NCBI RefSeq assembly: GCF_910591885.1
Contig: NC_063274.1
Location: 8,537,725 to 8,601,724, forward strand
DNA from: Bombus terrestris
Lineage: Eukaryota; Arthropoda; Insecta; Hymenoptera; Apidae
Reading direction: 5' to 3'
DNA: 64,000 nucleotides
Each line of letters opens with the position of its first letter. The first letter of the stretch is position 1. Under the pieces are notes generated by a model. It ran no database searches, had not been told where the DNA came from, and saw only the letters and a program-made list of their open reading frames with translations. A program made the position numbers and the translations under genes. Positions 1-12,075 of the stretch are shown one piece after another.

Positions 1-3000
1 GATTGCACGGTTCGATATTAATCCGACACAGATGATCGCGTGTCGTTTAAGTCGATTCGGCCGATCGTAAACAAGAATTGCAGCGAACAGAAGCTCCCAG
101 GAGGTGCGAGTGATTGACACGGATCGAGATTGATAGATCGATATCCCTATGCTCGATTCCTGGCCGCTCCTAGTGTTACATTAACATGAGAAAGCTTTAG
201 GCGATTTTGCATTTGATTCGAAGGAAAAGCGGGTTTGTTCGCCGATAGCGTAATGTCGGCTGAAAGAGGTCTTTCGATTCAGCGAATCGGGGATTGTTTG
301 GAGAAGGTCGTTTCGAGAGTTCCTGAGCGCATTGTCTGGTGGTGACGTGACTTAGTATGGAAAGGAATTGTCAGATTCAATGGAAATGCGAGGAGAACGT
401 GAATATATCTCGTGTTTGTACAACTTAACGCTTGTGTTTAATGATTTACAATGTAGGCGTGAATTAACTTCTATAAATTATGAGATCACTGTATAAAAGG
501 AACGCTAGTTGTGTTTATACACTTTGAAAACATGTGTGATAAAATTTATACGTTGAGAACAATCTTAACACATGGGGAATCCCCTGTATATCATTACATT
601 AGCACTTGATACAAAATGGAATTAATTTTTCTCTCACGTTTGTTAGTCAATTTCTTTTATTCAACTAAATCAAACTATCAGGTATTACATTCTAGCTGAA
701 AAATTTATCGAAGCATTCATCAATAATTTGATATCTAGCTTATTATCACCAAGAAAATTATCTTCTGCTTCGAACACCCGATCGTCAATTTCTCAAAATT
801 CCCAAACTTCGCACTCTTCGATATCGCTACGAGAGCGTTTATCTCGAGAAATTGTCTCCAATTTCGACGCGACCGCTAAAAGTCCAGGAGACACTTTCAC
901 CCACGCAGCGAGGCAAGCAACGACGATGAACCTTCTATTTAGAAACCAATAGCCTGCAGACTCTTCGGGTTCAAAAGATTCGTTGGTCGTTCGGTCGAAA
1001 AAAAAGGGGGAAAAGGAAAAAAGGAAACGATAAAGAGCGTCGACTGAGGCACGATAGAGGAGTGGGCTGTTCGAGGTGGAAAGAAACAGAGAAAGAGGGT
1101 GGAACGGGACACGTAGCACCTTCAGAGGAGCGGGAAGATGCGTTTTTGTCGAGGTCGTTAGAGAAGGGCGAGAAGGCTGTTTTCTCCTCTCCTCTCGTCT
1201 CTCCTTTCTTTCGTCGAGGCGGCGCATTTAAGAAAGCCCACCCCTCCCTTTCTCGTTCTTTTCGATCTCTCGTCCCTTTCTTCCCTTTCATCGCGGTAGC
1301 CGCGACTTGCCTGTGTCCTCGTCGTTAACGCGATCGAGCAACGCGCGAACCAGAGCGAAGGGTGGTACACCAACGCCGGACGAGAAACGTGTTTGTCAAT
1401 AGCCTGTTAATGCGTTAAGCCATTAATCATTGCGGGCGCTCGCTCCTGTCACCGCGAAACCTTAACCATCCCCCGTAGCTACCATCGGCCTGGGGAGTGA
1501 AGTAGCGTCGCCCTTCACCCTCAACCCCGTCCCAACGCCAGCATCGAACACGTCGAGAGCTGGTCGACGTGTTCTTTCTTCGCGCGAACACCCTACTTTA
1601 CGACCGCGACGAGCCGCGACGCTCTTTCAAAACGTACCAAAACCAGGATTAAACGCCTCGCGGCTTCGAACCATCCGCTACTGGTAATCAATTATTGCCG
1701 GCTACTTTTTCGTGGAACTAGTGGATGCTTGAGTGGAGTTGTTGATAGTGGATGTCGAGGGTGGAAGCGATGGTTTTTGTCGAAGATGACAGCTATCTTC
1801 AGGAGTGTAGAGTATAAAAATATCATCTTTCTTGAACTTATTAAATATCCTATTATTTCGAACCATTTACAGGAGACTAAAAAGTGCAATAAAAATTCTC
1901 GCGGCTATGTAATCGATCGTTTAATCCATTCTACAGTAGTTATGGAAAAATCAAAAACAGTGGTGGAAAAGCGTACTATAGCATAATAATATCTTGGAAG
2001 CACGGAAATTCGCTCTCTGAAATAACCGCGCGATTGCGGGCGGTTTGCGCGCGCGTGTTGCTCGTGGAGATGATGATCGGACCGCATCTATGACGAGAGA
2101 CAAAGAGCGAAGTACAGAGCCGTGGAGCAGAAGGGACACAGAGGAAAGTGAGGCAGAGGCAGGAGAGAATGAGAGAGGATTCCGCCTATTTATAGCGTTC
2201 TATTCGTTTCGGGTGGCTTTCGGTGGCTGCAGGGATCTGGCATGATGGAAGGCATTATTATGGTAAACCAACGGACGGCGCTTCGTTTATTATCTTCGAG
2301 TTTATTGTGCTTCCGTGGCCGATTAACTCGTCTAGTCTCGAGATCGGAACCGCTCGTGATCTCGCATATACACGACCTGGCTGTGCGCGTTCTCTAGCCT
2401 TTTGATGCTGTCCAGCGTCGCGGTGCGATAGGAGCCGTTTGCCGGATGAAGACGAGATTCCGTGAAAATAATAGAAATAAACAAGTAAAGAGAACGACGT
2501 CGACTGATTTTTTGGTAGTGGTAGAGTGGCAGAGAAATTAAGATAAAATAGGTTTTAAAGAAATAGGAAAACTTATATAATAGTTGGTTTAATCAGGGGA
2601 TTTTTTAAAACACACGTAGAAAGTAGGTACGAAATTTAAATAACAGTTTACTAGCAAATGTTTAATAATACGAACCTTTCGTTTTGGAAAATCATTAATT
2701 GATTCCTAATAATAATTCCCAAGTGGATATCGATTGTTCTCCCATTCTTCTTATAAAACTTCTGTACAACAGGAAATAGAACCATCTGAAACATCTTATT
2801 TACGCTAGGTCGGAACGGTATAACAAGATCGTACGATAAATCGAACAAGACAGAAACTACAAACGTTTCGATAATAGAAACATCAACTCGAAAAATTTAG
2901 GGACGAGAGAAATAGGAAAACAACATAAATCGATATCAGCAATGATACTGTAATTTACAACCTCACTATGTATCGTCGAATTTAAGTACCACACATTTCC

Positions 3001-5755
3001 TTCCTTCAAAATGCGTTTCAAACGGTGAACGCAACACTCAGATCTGATCGTGGATTACATAGGTTCTTCAATTTGTCCCGGATGCGTGCAACTTTCGCGG
3101 ATGGACGATACATGATCGCGAAAGGGACGAGAGCACGTTGCCATCCGTTCGACTACAAACTGCTTATTGTTTTTAAACGTCCGCGTCGGCGTAACGGCGC
3201 GCGAGGCTGCAAAGAATGACAGAGGATGAGAACGGAGACGATAATAATAGCCGCGTGCGAGAGAACGGCACAGGCATCGGGTTTGCTTTCGCGGCCGCTA
3301 CTCGCTCGCGCCGTTTTCTCGGCTCGCCTTTATGAAATATCCTCGCCATTCTTTCCAGCCTGACTCACCGGCACCGGGCTTCATTCATGAACGCAGCCGC
3401 GCGGAGAACAGTGATCCGTACTGTGCGGCCACGCCGCTTTAATTGCGCGTGTACACGCGGCCACGCGCGCGTGTCAGTAACGGATACACCGTTTTTATCG
3501 TGGCAACGAACCGATCTTCTGTCTTTGTATACACTCACGCGTGGCTTCCTCGGAAAATTTTCTAGAACGATCTTTTTAATCTATTTTTTATGCTACCGTA
3601 CTACGAATGGCATATGAACTGATACTTGTTGGAAAACATGTACAGTCCCGTACATAGGTATTAAGACATTTGCTGGCGTCGTACAGGACGTGACAGCTAA
3701 CCTAGGTCACCGGACAAATGATTAATTGAACTGAATTTTGTACTAATGCAAGATAACGATGCAAGCTACAAAATGACAGTTTGTAAAAACTGTTTGTAAA
3801 AATGACGAATCGTAAATCTTGTTGTTGATTTTCGGAAAGTGCAAAGCGATTAAGAAAAGTTTCAATTTTTCGGATAATCGACTTGAAATGGAAAAAAGAA
3901 GAAGACGGTTATTCGTTACACGACCATTTCGTAGAGAACAAATTTTCTTCTTTTTACGATTCAATTTAATAGTCTGAATTTTGAATTTTGTGTTAAAGAA
4001 CCGCAAATATACAATTTGGCTACATACTATATTATCGTCATCGAATATTGGATCTCGGTTCACATGAAATATTTATATTTAAACGATGTCTGAATAGATA
4101 TTGTTTAGATAGCGACACAAAAATTACATAATTAACATCGAAATGTACTACTGTATCCGCTACTATCATTGCCGTTACCCTCGCTATTAGCCTGATTTAA
4201 TTAATTATTAGCCTCTTGGATTTCCCTTTGATATCGAGAGTATTGTAAATACTGTTGTAAACCTTCTGAATACAGCATTGAAACAGAGTATCAAATGATT
4301 TACAAATATACCTAGAAATTGTAACATATCCGTCATTCATCGTTACGATACGCAATCGATCGAAAGATAAATATAATTATTAATCGAAATATCGATGGAT
4401 AAGAAAATCAAATTGTACTAGTTAATTCTATCGCAATTAGATTTTCTAACTTCTATACGTATTTTCAGATTTGTATTTAATTTGCTCGATAATGATAATG
4501 ATAATAGTCTCGCCAAAGCGTTAATAAAATTTCGATACGTTTTATATAACATATTCGATATTGAGATAACAATTTTCCATCGTAAGTGCTCAAATACTTT
4601 CGTGTGCCAGCGTACGAATATCAGTTGAGAAAGGTTACATTTCTCACTAACCTTTCTAGTAGTCACTGTCTCCATCCTCATGCAAGCGTATGGCACTATC
4701 TGGGATGCACGAGCGTCACGGCCAGATAGATACAAGGTTACAAGAGAGCCGAGACTATCGAGGTATTGCCGCCGCGGATTCCTTCGACATTCCCGGCCAC
4801 ATTCGCACGCTCAACGTCCTTATCGTGATTTCGAATCAGCGCGGGCGAGACGCCATTGTCTGCTGCCACTTTAAACGAAGAACAATTAGACGCGCTCGCG
4901 GAATCGAAACCTCGAAGAAGCAGGTTCTTTATGGTCTAAGACTTCGATACCAGTCGTTTGATACAGCTCGAGTGATCGCTCTGTGCTCGAGCATGAGAAC
5001 GGATGCGGACCGAACAAAGGGTCCAGTCTCCGCTCGATCTGATTTTCTGTAAGCGTTACTCTGTGCCGCTGTTCGCTTCGCGTGTCGCGATTAAACGAGC
5101 TATTGAAGAAGGGGAATGCGTGTCGGCGAAACAATGATACGCATCCACTTTACAGGAGACGAGAAAACAGAGGTTCTTTGGTGGCACGTTGCTTGCAGAG
5201 TTAGTTTCTGCTTGAACGTTCTCCGGTATCGCCTTTGCCAGCTGAATCGACAAAGAGTTGAAGCAAAGAGAAGCAACTGTATGTCTGTGAATTTGTATTT
5301 ACAATGCGTTGGATTAAAGTTTCGTGGAAGTATAGAAATAAAGTACACGACAGGAATTCAAGCTTACAAACATGCTGTTCTCTCGATGTAATACAATTAC
5401 TTTTGCTATGGTTAGTGATTTGGAAAAATTCCTTGGAGAACTCTTATCAAAAATTTCTTATTCTACTGATCCATCATCGCACGCAGTCCAATTTCCAAAT
5501 AAATTCTACGCGACAGTTTATGCCAGGCTTATCTCAAACCAACGCCAAAACACATTTTCTGTGGTCGTTTATTAATTTCTGTTCGAACAAATTGCCGAAA
5601 GAATGTCGCTCCTAAACCCACACACCTTCACTTCACCTCGATCGATCCACATAATCCACTAACGCGAACAAAAATCCACTGCAAGATAAGAAAGAAAAAA
5701 CGGCAGGAAACCCGCTCTTACAAGATACGTACATTCATGTAAATACTCTCTCGCC
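1..5755. other. Upstream DNA, no gene recognised
   Basis: AT-rich stretches (1-960, 2460-3000, 3560-4680, 5110-5755) alternate with CpG-rich ones (about 960-1690, 2030-2460, 3000-3560, 4680-5110). Open frames are short, overlap on both strands and show no domain. I see no coding exon, RNA gene or end of a neighbouring gene. Confidence 0.6.
3641..3671. mobile_element. Possible solitary Tc1-like terminal repeat
   Basis: TACAGTCCCGTACATAGGTA resembles the outer end of Tc1-like elements (TACAGT... start). No matching inverted partner or transposase sequence was seen nearby, so this is at best a remnant. Confidence 0.15.
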
Positions 5756-6463
5756 TAATTGCCCGGACGGAACACGCGCGACACCCGTGAACCGCTTCGT
5801 TTTACTCCAATTAGTCGGCTCCGCTCCAGATTCCTCGGAGACTGGCCTCGGAGCACCTGGTCAACAGGTATCTTACGAAACTCCTGTCAATCAACCGTTG
5901 ATCAAATATACACTACTTCATTTGTCGCTGCACCACGCGGATCTCTGGCGCGCTAATCGGTCATCGACCTACGAGAGTCTCTTAAACACCTCAACCAGTC
6001 TCCTTTCCGCCGTGGATAGCAACGACAATGCGGGCGGCCGCGGTTCGCCGGTTCCCGTTATTTGCTGCGTCGCGATGCACGCCCACGCGCGCTTCCATGC
6101 ATATGCACGAGGCGGCGCGTGCACTCGCCTATTATGGCCGCGCGGAATACGCTTCGATTTCGATCGCCATCGGACACCTGTCACGCGTACTCGAGCGATC
6201 GCGTGGCTTTCTATTTATACGGGCGCGCATTTACCGATGTGTGAGTTCGGTTGGCGAACGAGTCATCCTTGTAAAAAGTCTTTCAACCTCGCGAAGACAG
6301 TGGATGTAGACGCGTGCGCGAGCGCGTAGAGGGTGGAGACAACCACGATGAAACGATAGAGGGCCAAAGAAAAGCGTCCGACAAAGGTTACTATTTATAA
6401 TCAACGGGACTCGCATCACCGGATGGGCCAGGCGGGGGTGCGCGAAGAAGAACCAGGCAGAAA

Positions 6464-6512
6464 CGGTAGAAGAAGAAGAACACGACGACGAACACGAAGG
6501 CGAAGAAGAAGA
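6464..6512. repeat. GAA/CGA trinucleotide-rich tract
   Basis: AGAAGAAGAAGAA followed by CGACGACGAA-type and GAAGAAGAAG runs. Apparent Arg/Lys-rich frames here are simple sequence. Confidence 0.6.
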
Positions 6513-7199
6513 GGAGCCAAGGTGAAAAAGGAAGATACGGAACGATGCAGAGAGAAGCTGCCGGTCACGCGCAGCAACTGCGATATATTAATAATGGGAG
6601 CAACAAAGCGACAAGGAAGAAGCATAAGGGACAGCAGGGGCAAAAGGAAGAGAAAAAGCAGAAGGGGGGCGAACACCGTAGTCGCATCCTCTTCTATTCT
6701 CTTTGCTCTCTCGATTCCTGTTCTAAATTCGTCGCAGGCCTCGTTGCAACCGTTTGGCTTAAGGCTAACGGTCCGTTCGCTCTCTTTCTTCCTCGCTTTC
6801 TCCCTGTAGCCCTCTTCGTATCTCCGTTACTCCTAAAGATTCCTCTAAACGCGTCTCCTTCTTCGTCTTGGGGATCGCGGGAGTCGGCGACTCTCATTCA
6901 TGAGAAGAGCAGCGGAGGACGCTAGAGCACCGAGAGAATCCGGCGAAGGGACGCGGCAAAGCGGTGACCGAACAACGAGACAGAGACGCTAGAGCCGCGC
7001 GAGGAGGACCCGAGCAAGCGCGAAAGAGAGCGCCGGAAACGGTCGCGAGCCAATGTTCATTCACAAGCGGCCACGACTGCCGGCTGCTCGTCTTCTTGGT
7101 CCTCTTCTTCTTCTTCTACCGCTGCCACTGTCGCTTGCCTCTGCGTCCCGTATCGTTCTCCTCCATTTTTTTTCTTCTCCTCTCTTCGTCCAACACCGT

Positions 7200-7312
7200 C
7201 GTTGTCGTGCTCGTCGTCGTCGTTGGTCCCGGTCGCCGTCGTCGTCGTCGTCGTCGTCGTCGACGTCGGGAGCAAAACGTGCCGACGCCGCGTCGTTGTC
7301 GTCGTCGTGCAT
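7200..7312. repeat. CGT/GTC trinucleotide microsatellite
   Basis: Interrupted runs of GTC/CGT are seen, the longest uninterrupted one at about 7238-7262. Long Arg- or Asp-type open frames across it are by-products of the repeat. Confidence 0.7.
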
Positions 7313-7660
7313 AAATCTCGTCCTCTCTGTCACGTGGCTCGCGTCCCTTCTCGCTTCTACACCCACTACCAGAGGCCGGTAAATCCATGGAAAGGAGGAT
7401 GCAATACACGTACGATACTCATTGTTCTTGTCTGCTCCCGCACTCGGGAGGCCGGTTACCGGAATAGAATGGTATCCCGTGCGGGTTAATACGGTGCAAC
7501 GTATAACGATGACCCATCTCCTCCTCCGCGACGAAACGAATCGTCGTACGGGCGAACGTTTCAAATCCTCCGATGCATACGCAGTCTAAACACAAAACAA
7601 CGAACTCACCGGTTTTTGCTGTTTTTGCACACCGGTTTTGTTTCGATCGCACCGGGGAAA

Positions 7661-10146
7661 TTTAGACCGCGTTTCCGCTCGTCTGATACTCAAGCGACAA
7701 CTTTGTGTGCCATCTTGTCGCTTTATTGCGACGATAATATCGCCCCGGGGGAATGTCTTTGTCGTTGTAGGAGATGAAGAATAGCTGCTACTGAGAGGAT
7801 TAAAATGGATTATGAAGGAACGCTTACTTGTTATTCATATGGCTGCTTGGTCGAGCGCGTCTTAATTTTGAAATCCGAAAGTTTGACTGCAATTCACGTT
7901 TAAAGTTGCTTTTAATTTAAATAATTGTCACATGACACGATGCTCGTATTCGTATAATATGGTCAAAAATTGCGATAATTTCATGCAATATAGTACTTCA
8001 ATTACATAGTTCTCATAAAAAATATCAGAGAACACAAATGTCATGTTTCTTTGACTTTTAATTATAAATTTCATATAACACGATTGTAAAGAACAAAAAA
8101 TCATTTAACAATCTGTTATTTTGAGAAACTTATTAAAAAACGATTGTTATACTTGGATCTATCCGCGAACGCTGAGTGTCTGACTAGAAACTGTACCTAA
8201 TCTACTTACGATACAAGTCTACCGTAACTCTCGACTCTTTCATAAATGCAGCGTAGCTTATTTTCAAAACATGAATATATTCTTGGAAAATACATTATAT
8301 AATATCCGTTATATCACGAGTAGTAACAAACCAACGTTTTACAGGAAGTAAAAAGAAAATCTTTTTCCAAGCGTATCGCGATGAAACAGTCCAGCGAATA
8401 TTGAACATAATAAATAAAATAATCAACATAATATATATATAATACATATAATTAACACTTCTTCCTACCGAAGCAACGATGATATAGATTTCCGCACGAA
8501 GCTCATTCGCATCGTTCGCCGATCTTAATAAAACTTACAATTAGAAACCTTTCGTGCGTTCGAACCGAAAGACATTCTAAATCGTAAAACGGTTATTGTG
8601 GTATTGTTTTCTAATTAAGTTGGTACTGCTACTCGCTAAACGGTGATACTGCTGTTTTGATAATATTCCACAATAAGGAAACAGCCTTGCCGCGATATAA
8701 GTGGAACAAACGGTGATTCTTCTTATGTTGCGATGCACCAGGAAACTCACATTTTCCGCAATAAGCATGTCCACGTGGAACGATTCGCCGAACGGGACCA
8801 AATACGTTTCGAGATAGTTCATGATTTTACGGCTCTCGCGTCAGGCGCTCAAACACAATTATAATTTTTAATAGTTAATTAATCAGCGTTCCACGACCGA
8901 GTCGATCTCGAAACACGGAGAAACACGTAGTATACGCGGGTAGTCGGCTCCTCTTTCATCAGAAAACGCGTGTATACGCGTCTCGAGTGCGGCGTTCAGC
9001 GTTCTGAATCGAAATAACCTTCGCAAAACGATTCGAGGACCGCATTTTGGGGAGAGGCGTGCACGTAGTGGCCCAAAGAAAAAAGCGCATCGCCGCGTTT
9101 TGTGGCCGTCGATAAAAAGGCTGCATCCGCGAAGTGGACGAACTTCGTTGCCTCGCTGTACACGTGTACGAGAGAGCGTGTACACGCGTGTAGGATGGCG
9201 CGCGCGCTCTTGAGCGTATGCGTGCACGTGTGCGTGTCTGTTCTGTTTAGTTCACCGGTGGGGATGGTAAGGGGCGCAAGTCAAGGGTGCATTGGTGCGG
9301 AGGACGAGCAGCAGCCAAGAGAAGAGGGGGAGTGGGTTTTGCGGAGGACATGAAAGGGATGCGCGCCGACGCCATTCTCGTCCATTCCTCTCGCCGCGGT
9401 AGGAACAGCGAGGGTGGCACGGGGGGTGCGCGTTACGACCCTCACACAGTGCCAGCGTGAATGTGTACCTGTGCGTGCACGATGAGGACGAGACAGGATA
9501 TTCTATCTGACACGGCCACGACGAAGGCAAATGCAACCGAGAGATCGAACGCGACTCGGCTGAAACTGAGCGGCGAGAACGAAGGAACCCTCGCCGGTTC
9601 GCTCGCTCTGACGCACGTAGGCTTTGAGTTGGCAGATTCTGTGGCCGCGTTTGAATCGTGGATTTCGCAGGATAGACGCGGGAACATGTAAAGTTTTTTC
9701 ATTTCTTCTTCTTAGAGTAAGAAAGGATGAACTTGATGATATCGTTGATTGTCGATTTTTAGCGTAATCATAGATTTTCATAATCTTTCTTGATATTTCA
9801 TTATTGTTTTCAGTATCGTCTTAAGTTGTATTAGAATCCTTTCCGCCTTTCCTACGTAGAGCAAACAAAAATTAAATCTCCACAGACTTCTTAAATAGTT
9901 TGAGAATTAAAGCGCTGTCTGGTTATAAAACTGGATAGATTACCAATTTTTAATTTGATACGTAAAATTTGTGTTCGATCAATTAAACCATTAAAGGGTG
10001 CAAAAATCGTGTTGCAATAAATATCGACGATATCTTTGAATTTCTACAATACGGTCATCCACCTTATCTCTTTAATATCGTTAACAATATCAAAAACCTT
10101 CATAGCAAAGCCACATAGCGAGGCTCCAGATTCACAAAATCGAGCA
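7661..10146. other. Upstream DNA: AT-rich, CpG-rich, AT-rich
   Basis: 7661-8880 is AT-rich and empty apart from short AT runs. 8881-9690 is CpG-rich and contains the two palindromes. 9691-10130 is AT-rich. No gene recognised. Confidence 0.5.
9158..9187. repeat. Two 12-bp palindromes, one holding a CACGTG E-box
   Basis: GTACACGTGTAC (9158-9169) and GCGTGTACACGC (9176-9187) are each perfect and share GTGTAC. They lie in a CpG-rich patch 2.9 kb upstream of the predicted promoter. Confidence 0.5.
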
Positions 10147-10452
10147 ATGGCGCAACCGAACACCTGCAGAGATTTCTACCTGACCGAGCTGCAGGGAGCA
10201 GCGCCGGGCGGAGGTGGAAGAAACGATCCAGGGATGTGGGCGGACAGCTCGGCGACAACAATAAGCATTGTGATTTGCGCGGGTGTGCCTCGACTCTCAT
10301 TGGTCGGCTTCCACCACCTCCACGACTCTGTCGTAGGGCCGTCGCCGGCGGCCGGGGGTTGTGCCGCGACCGCCGCCTCCGACCGAAACAATAGACAATG
10401 CGCAGCACCGCCGCCGCCGCACCTGATCCGACGGGATTCGAGCGCCAGTTGA
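10147..10452 (+). CDS. 101-codon open frame upstream of SoxD, unrecognised and doubtful
   Basis: An ATG in good context (G at -3, G at +4) opens MAQPNTCRDFYLTELQG and continues through Gly-, Ala- and Pro-rich sequence to TGA. No domain is recognised. The GC-rich composition leaves several frames open on both strands here, including a 127-codon frame on the minus strand, so openness alone is weak evidence. It overlaps the SOX/CCAAT motif cluster, and a regulatory reading of the block is at least as likely. Confidence 0.1.
   Translation: MAQPNTCRDFYLTELQGAAPGGGGRNDPGMWADSSATTISIVICAGVPRLSLVGFHHLHDSVVGPSPAAGGCAATAASDRNNRQCAAPPPPHLIRRDSSAS
10258..10271. promoter_or_regulatory. Paired inverted SOX motif
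   Basis: ACAAT-AAGC-ATTGT is a perfect dyad of the SOX HMG-box core with a 4-nt spacer, in a GC-rich patch where such AT cores are not expected by composition. Dimeric SOX proteins are known to favour inverted pairs of this kind. A direct pair, AACAAT-AG-ACAATG, lies at 10387-10400. Both are about 1.7 kb upstream of the predicted SoxD start. Confidence 0.3.
10296..10305 (-). promoter_or_regulatory. CCAAT box (NF-Y-type)
   Basis: The minus strand reads GACCAATGAG, a full match to the NF-Y consensus RRCCAATSR. It lies 25 bases from the paired SOX motif. Confidence 0.3.
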
Positions 10453-12028
10453 AACGCCGGTCGCGAGCCATTTCATTCGCCAACCCGGAAAATCGAAGGG
10501 GACTCGATTAATAGTCGTTTCCCAATGTCGAACCAGCTACCTTTATTGGAGGCTGGATTCGCAATGGGGTTGGAAGAGAGAGTTCATTGTAATCGAATGT
10601 TTCGGAATATGAAAGGTTTAAGGATGCACCTTTGGTTGATTATAGAGAATTACGAGATTTAGCGAGACAGTAAAAATTCATATTAATTTGTTTTATAATT
10701 TACGTACGGTGTACACCTACATAAATTTATGAATAAGGACCTAATCCTTCATACGTACAGGATATATCTGAAGTATTTGCTACAAAGCGATAATTCCTGG
10801 AGTCGCATTTAGAACCCTATCCTATAAACCACCTGGACTACGTAAGTTACGTTTACCAAGTAGGATAAATAATGTTTGGACCCTGTGCCAGGATCGCAAG
10901 TCCCGTTAAAAGGCATGCGTAAATCGCCGGCGTTCACTGTCTTAGCGTGCCACGTGATACGCGTCCTTCTCTTCGCTTACCCTATTCATTCGCTAGGAAA
11001 GGGAGGAGCGAGAGCTGCTAGATACAAAGACGACGAGGAAAAAGATAGTCGAGAAGCTAAGAGCTGAGGCAACATCGAACACGGCAGCGCTACAGCGTAC
11101 GCTGCCCATCCTCGGCGCTACTACTACGCCCAGCTCGGCGTCCGTGGCTCGTGTCCTCGGAAAGGGCTGGCAGGGGGTGGGAGATCTCGTTATACAGACT
11201 AGGGAAGGACAACGAACGGGGTAGGGGGGGTCATACGGGAAAAGGGATATCGGCGGGCGTGCACAGGTGAACGGAGATCCTCGCGAAAACCCGACGACAA
11301 CGAGCGTCGGCGCAACACGAAGACGACAACGGCAACGACCACTACGACGACGAAGCGTACGTCGACGACAGAGTGGCAGCGCAGAGAAGCCAGAAACGAA
11401 GGCGTAGACGAGGACGAGGACGAGGACGCGAACGAGGACGACGCTGACGGGTCGTGGCTGTGCCGCGGTGGTGGTAGTCTGGCAGTGCAGTGTCGGGCAG
11501 AGCGCGCGCCTTCGCGTGGGTGTCAGAGGAAGAAGGCGGGACGTACGCCCGAAAAGGGGCGTGGCGGGCAAGAGAACCCGCCGCCGCCACCGCCGCCGCG
11601 GCCGCGCGTCGGCCCGTCCGCTGCCGAGCGACAGCGACACGAAACGAACGGCCACCGGTGCGACAGAGAAAGGGAAAACCGCTGAAACGAGAAAGAGCTA
11701 ACGAACGTGCCACGCGACGAACAGAGACGACTTGATTCGCGTCAACTAGCGATCGTAGTAGCGTAGAAGAAGGAAGGGGCAGTAACGGCGGAGTGCGAGC
11801 AAGCGCGACGAAGAGGAGGCGAGGCGGGTAACAAAAGCAAAAGGAAGAGGGAGCGAGCGCGGGAGATCGAGAGAAAAGACGAACACAGGGAGAACAGTAG
11901 CGGGGAGGCGAGAGTGGCGCAGCGCGGGCGCCGAAGCGGCGCGGAGTGGCGCGGAGTGGCGCGGCGCGCCGCGCCGGCCGCCACCAGGCAGCGCCTCCGA
12001 ATCTCATCCCGTTCGGTCCTCGGGGGCT
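10453..12028. other. Proximal upstream region of SoxD
   Basis: 10500-10870 is AT-rich with nothing recognised. From about 10870 the sequence becomes strongly CpG- and purine-rich (CGACGA-type simple sequence) up to the initiator. Minus-strand Arg/Ser/Leu-rich frames (for example 10993-11655 and 11342-12007) lack domain character and are by-products of composition. CACAG|GTGAAC near 11268 is a donor-like site that could belong to an earlier start. Confidence 0.5.
11218..11239 (+). repeat. G-quadruplex-type motif
   Basis: The G runs are GGGG, TA, a seven-G run, TCATAC, then GGG. Splitting the seven-G run gives four runs of at least three G with loops of seven or fewer. It is about 800 bases upstream of the predicted start site. 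Confidence 0.4.
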
Positions 12029-12063
12029 TCAGTCAGTCAGCCGACGCTCCGAGACGCGGTGAT
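12029..12063 (+). promoter_or_regulatory. Candidate SoxD core promoter (initiator with DPE-like element)
   Basis: Tandem TCAGTCAGTCAG at 12029-12040 matches the arthropod initiator TCAGT. Taking A at 12031 as +1, GGTGAT at +28 to +33 matches five of six positions of the DPE consensus RGWYVT. No TATA box is seen 25-35 bases upstream. The site sits in the middle of the largest CpG-rich block in the window, 889 bases before a consensus donor. The start site is a prediction from motifs. Confidence 0.4.
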
Positions 12064-12075
12064 TATTCCCATTGT

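Larger units (their letters stand above)
5756..7660. other. CpG-rich upstream island, no gene recognised
   Basis: About 1.9 kb of CpG-dense sequence holds the GAA/CGA and CGT repeats. Arg/Ser-rich frames on both strands are compositional. A TATTTATA at 6211-6218 is TATA-like but has no initiator or donor I could pair with it. Confidence 0.5.

Noticed and set aside
7061..7564. 167-codon minus-strand Asp/Arg-rich frame
   Set aside because: Produced by the CGT/GTC trinucleotide repeat.
10993..12007. Two minus-strand frames of about 220 codons over the promoter island
   Set aside because: Arg/Ser/Leu/Pro-rich low-complexity output in overlapping frames is expected from CpG-rich simple sequence, and it runs antisense to the proposed promoter.
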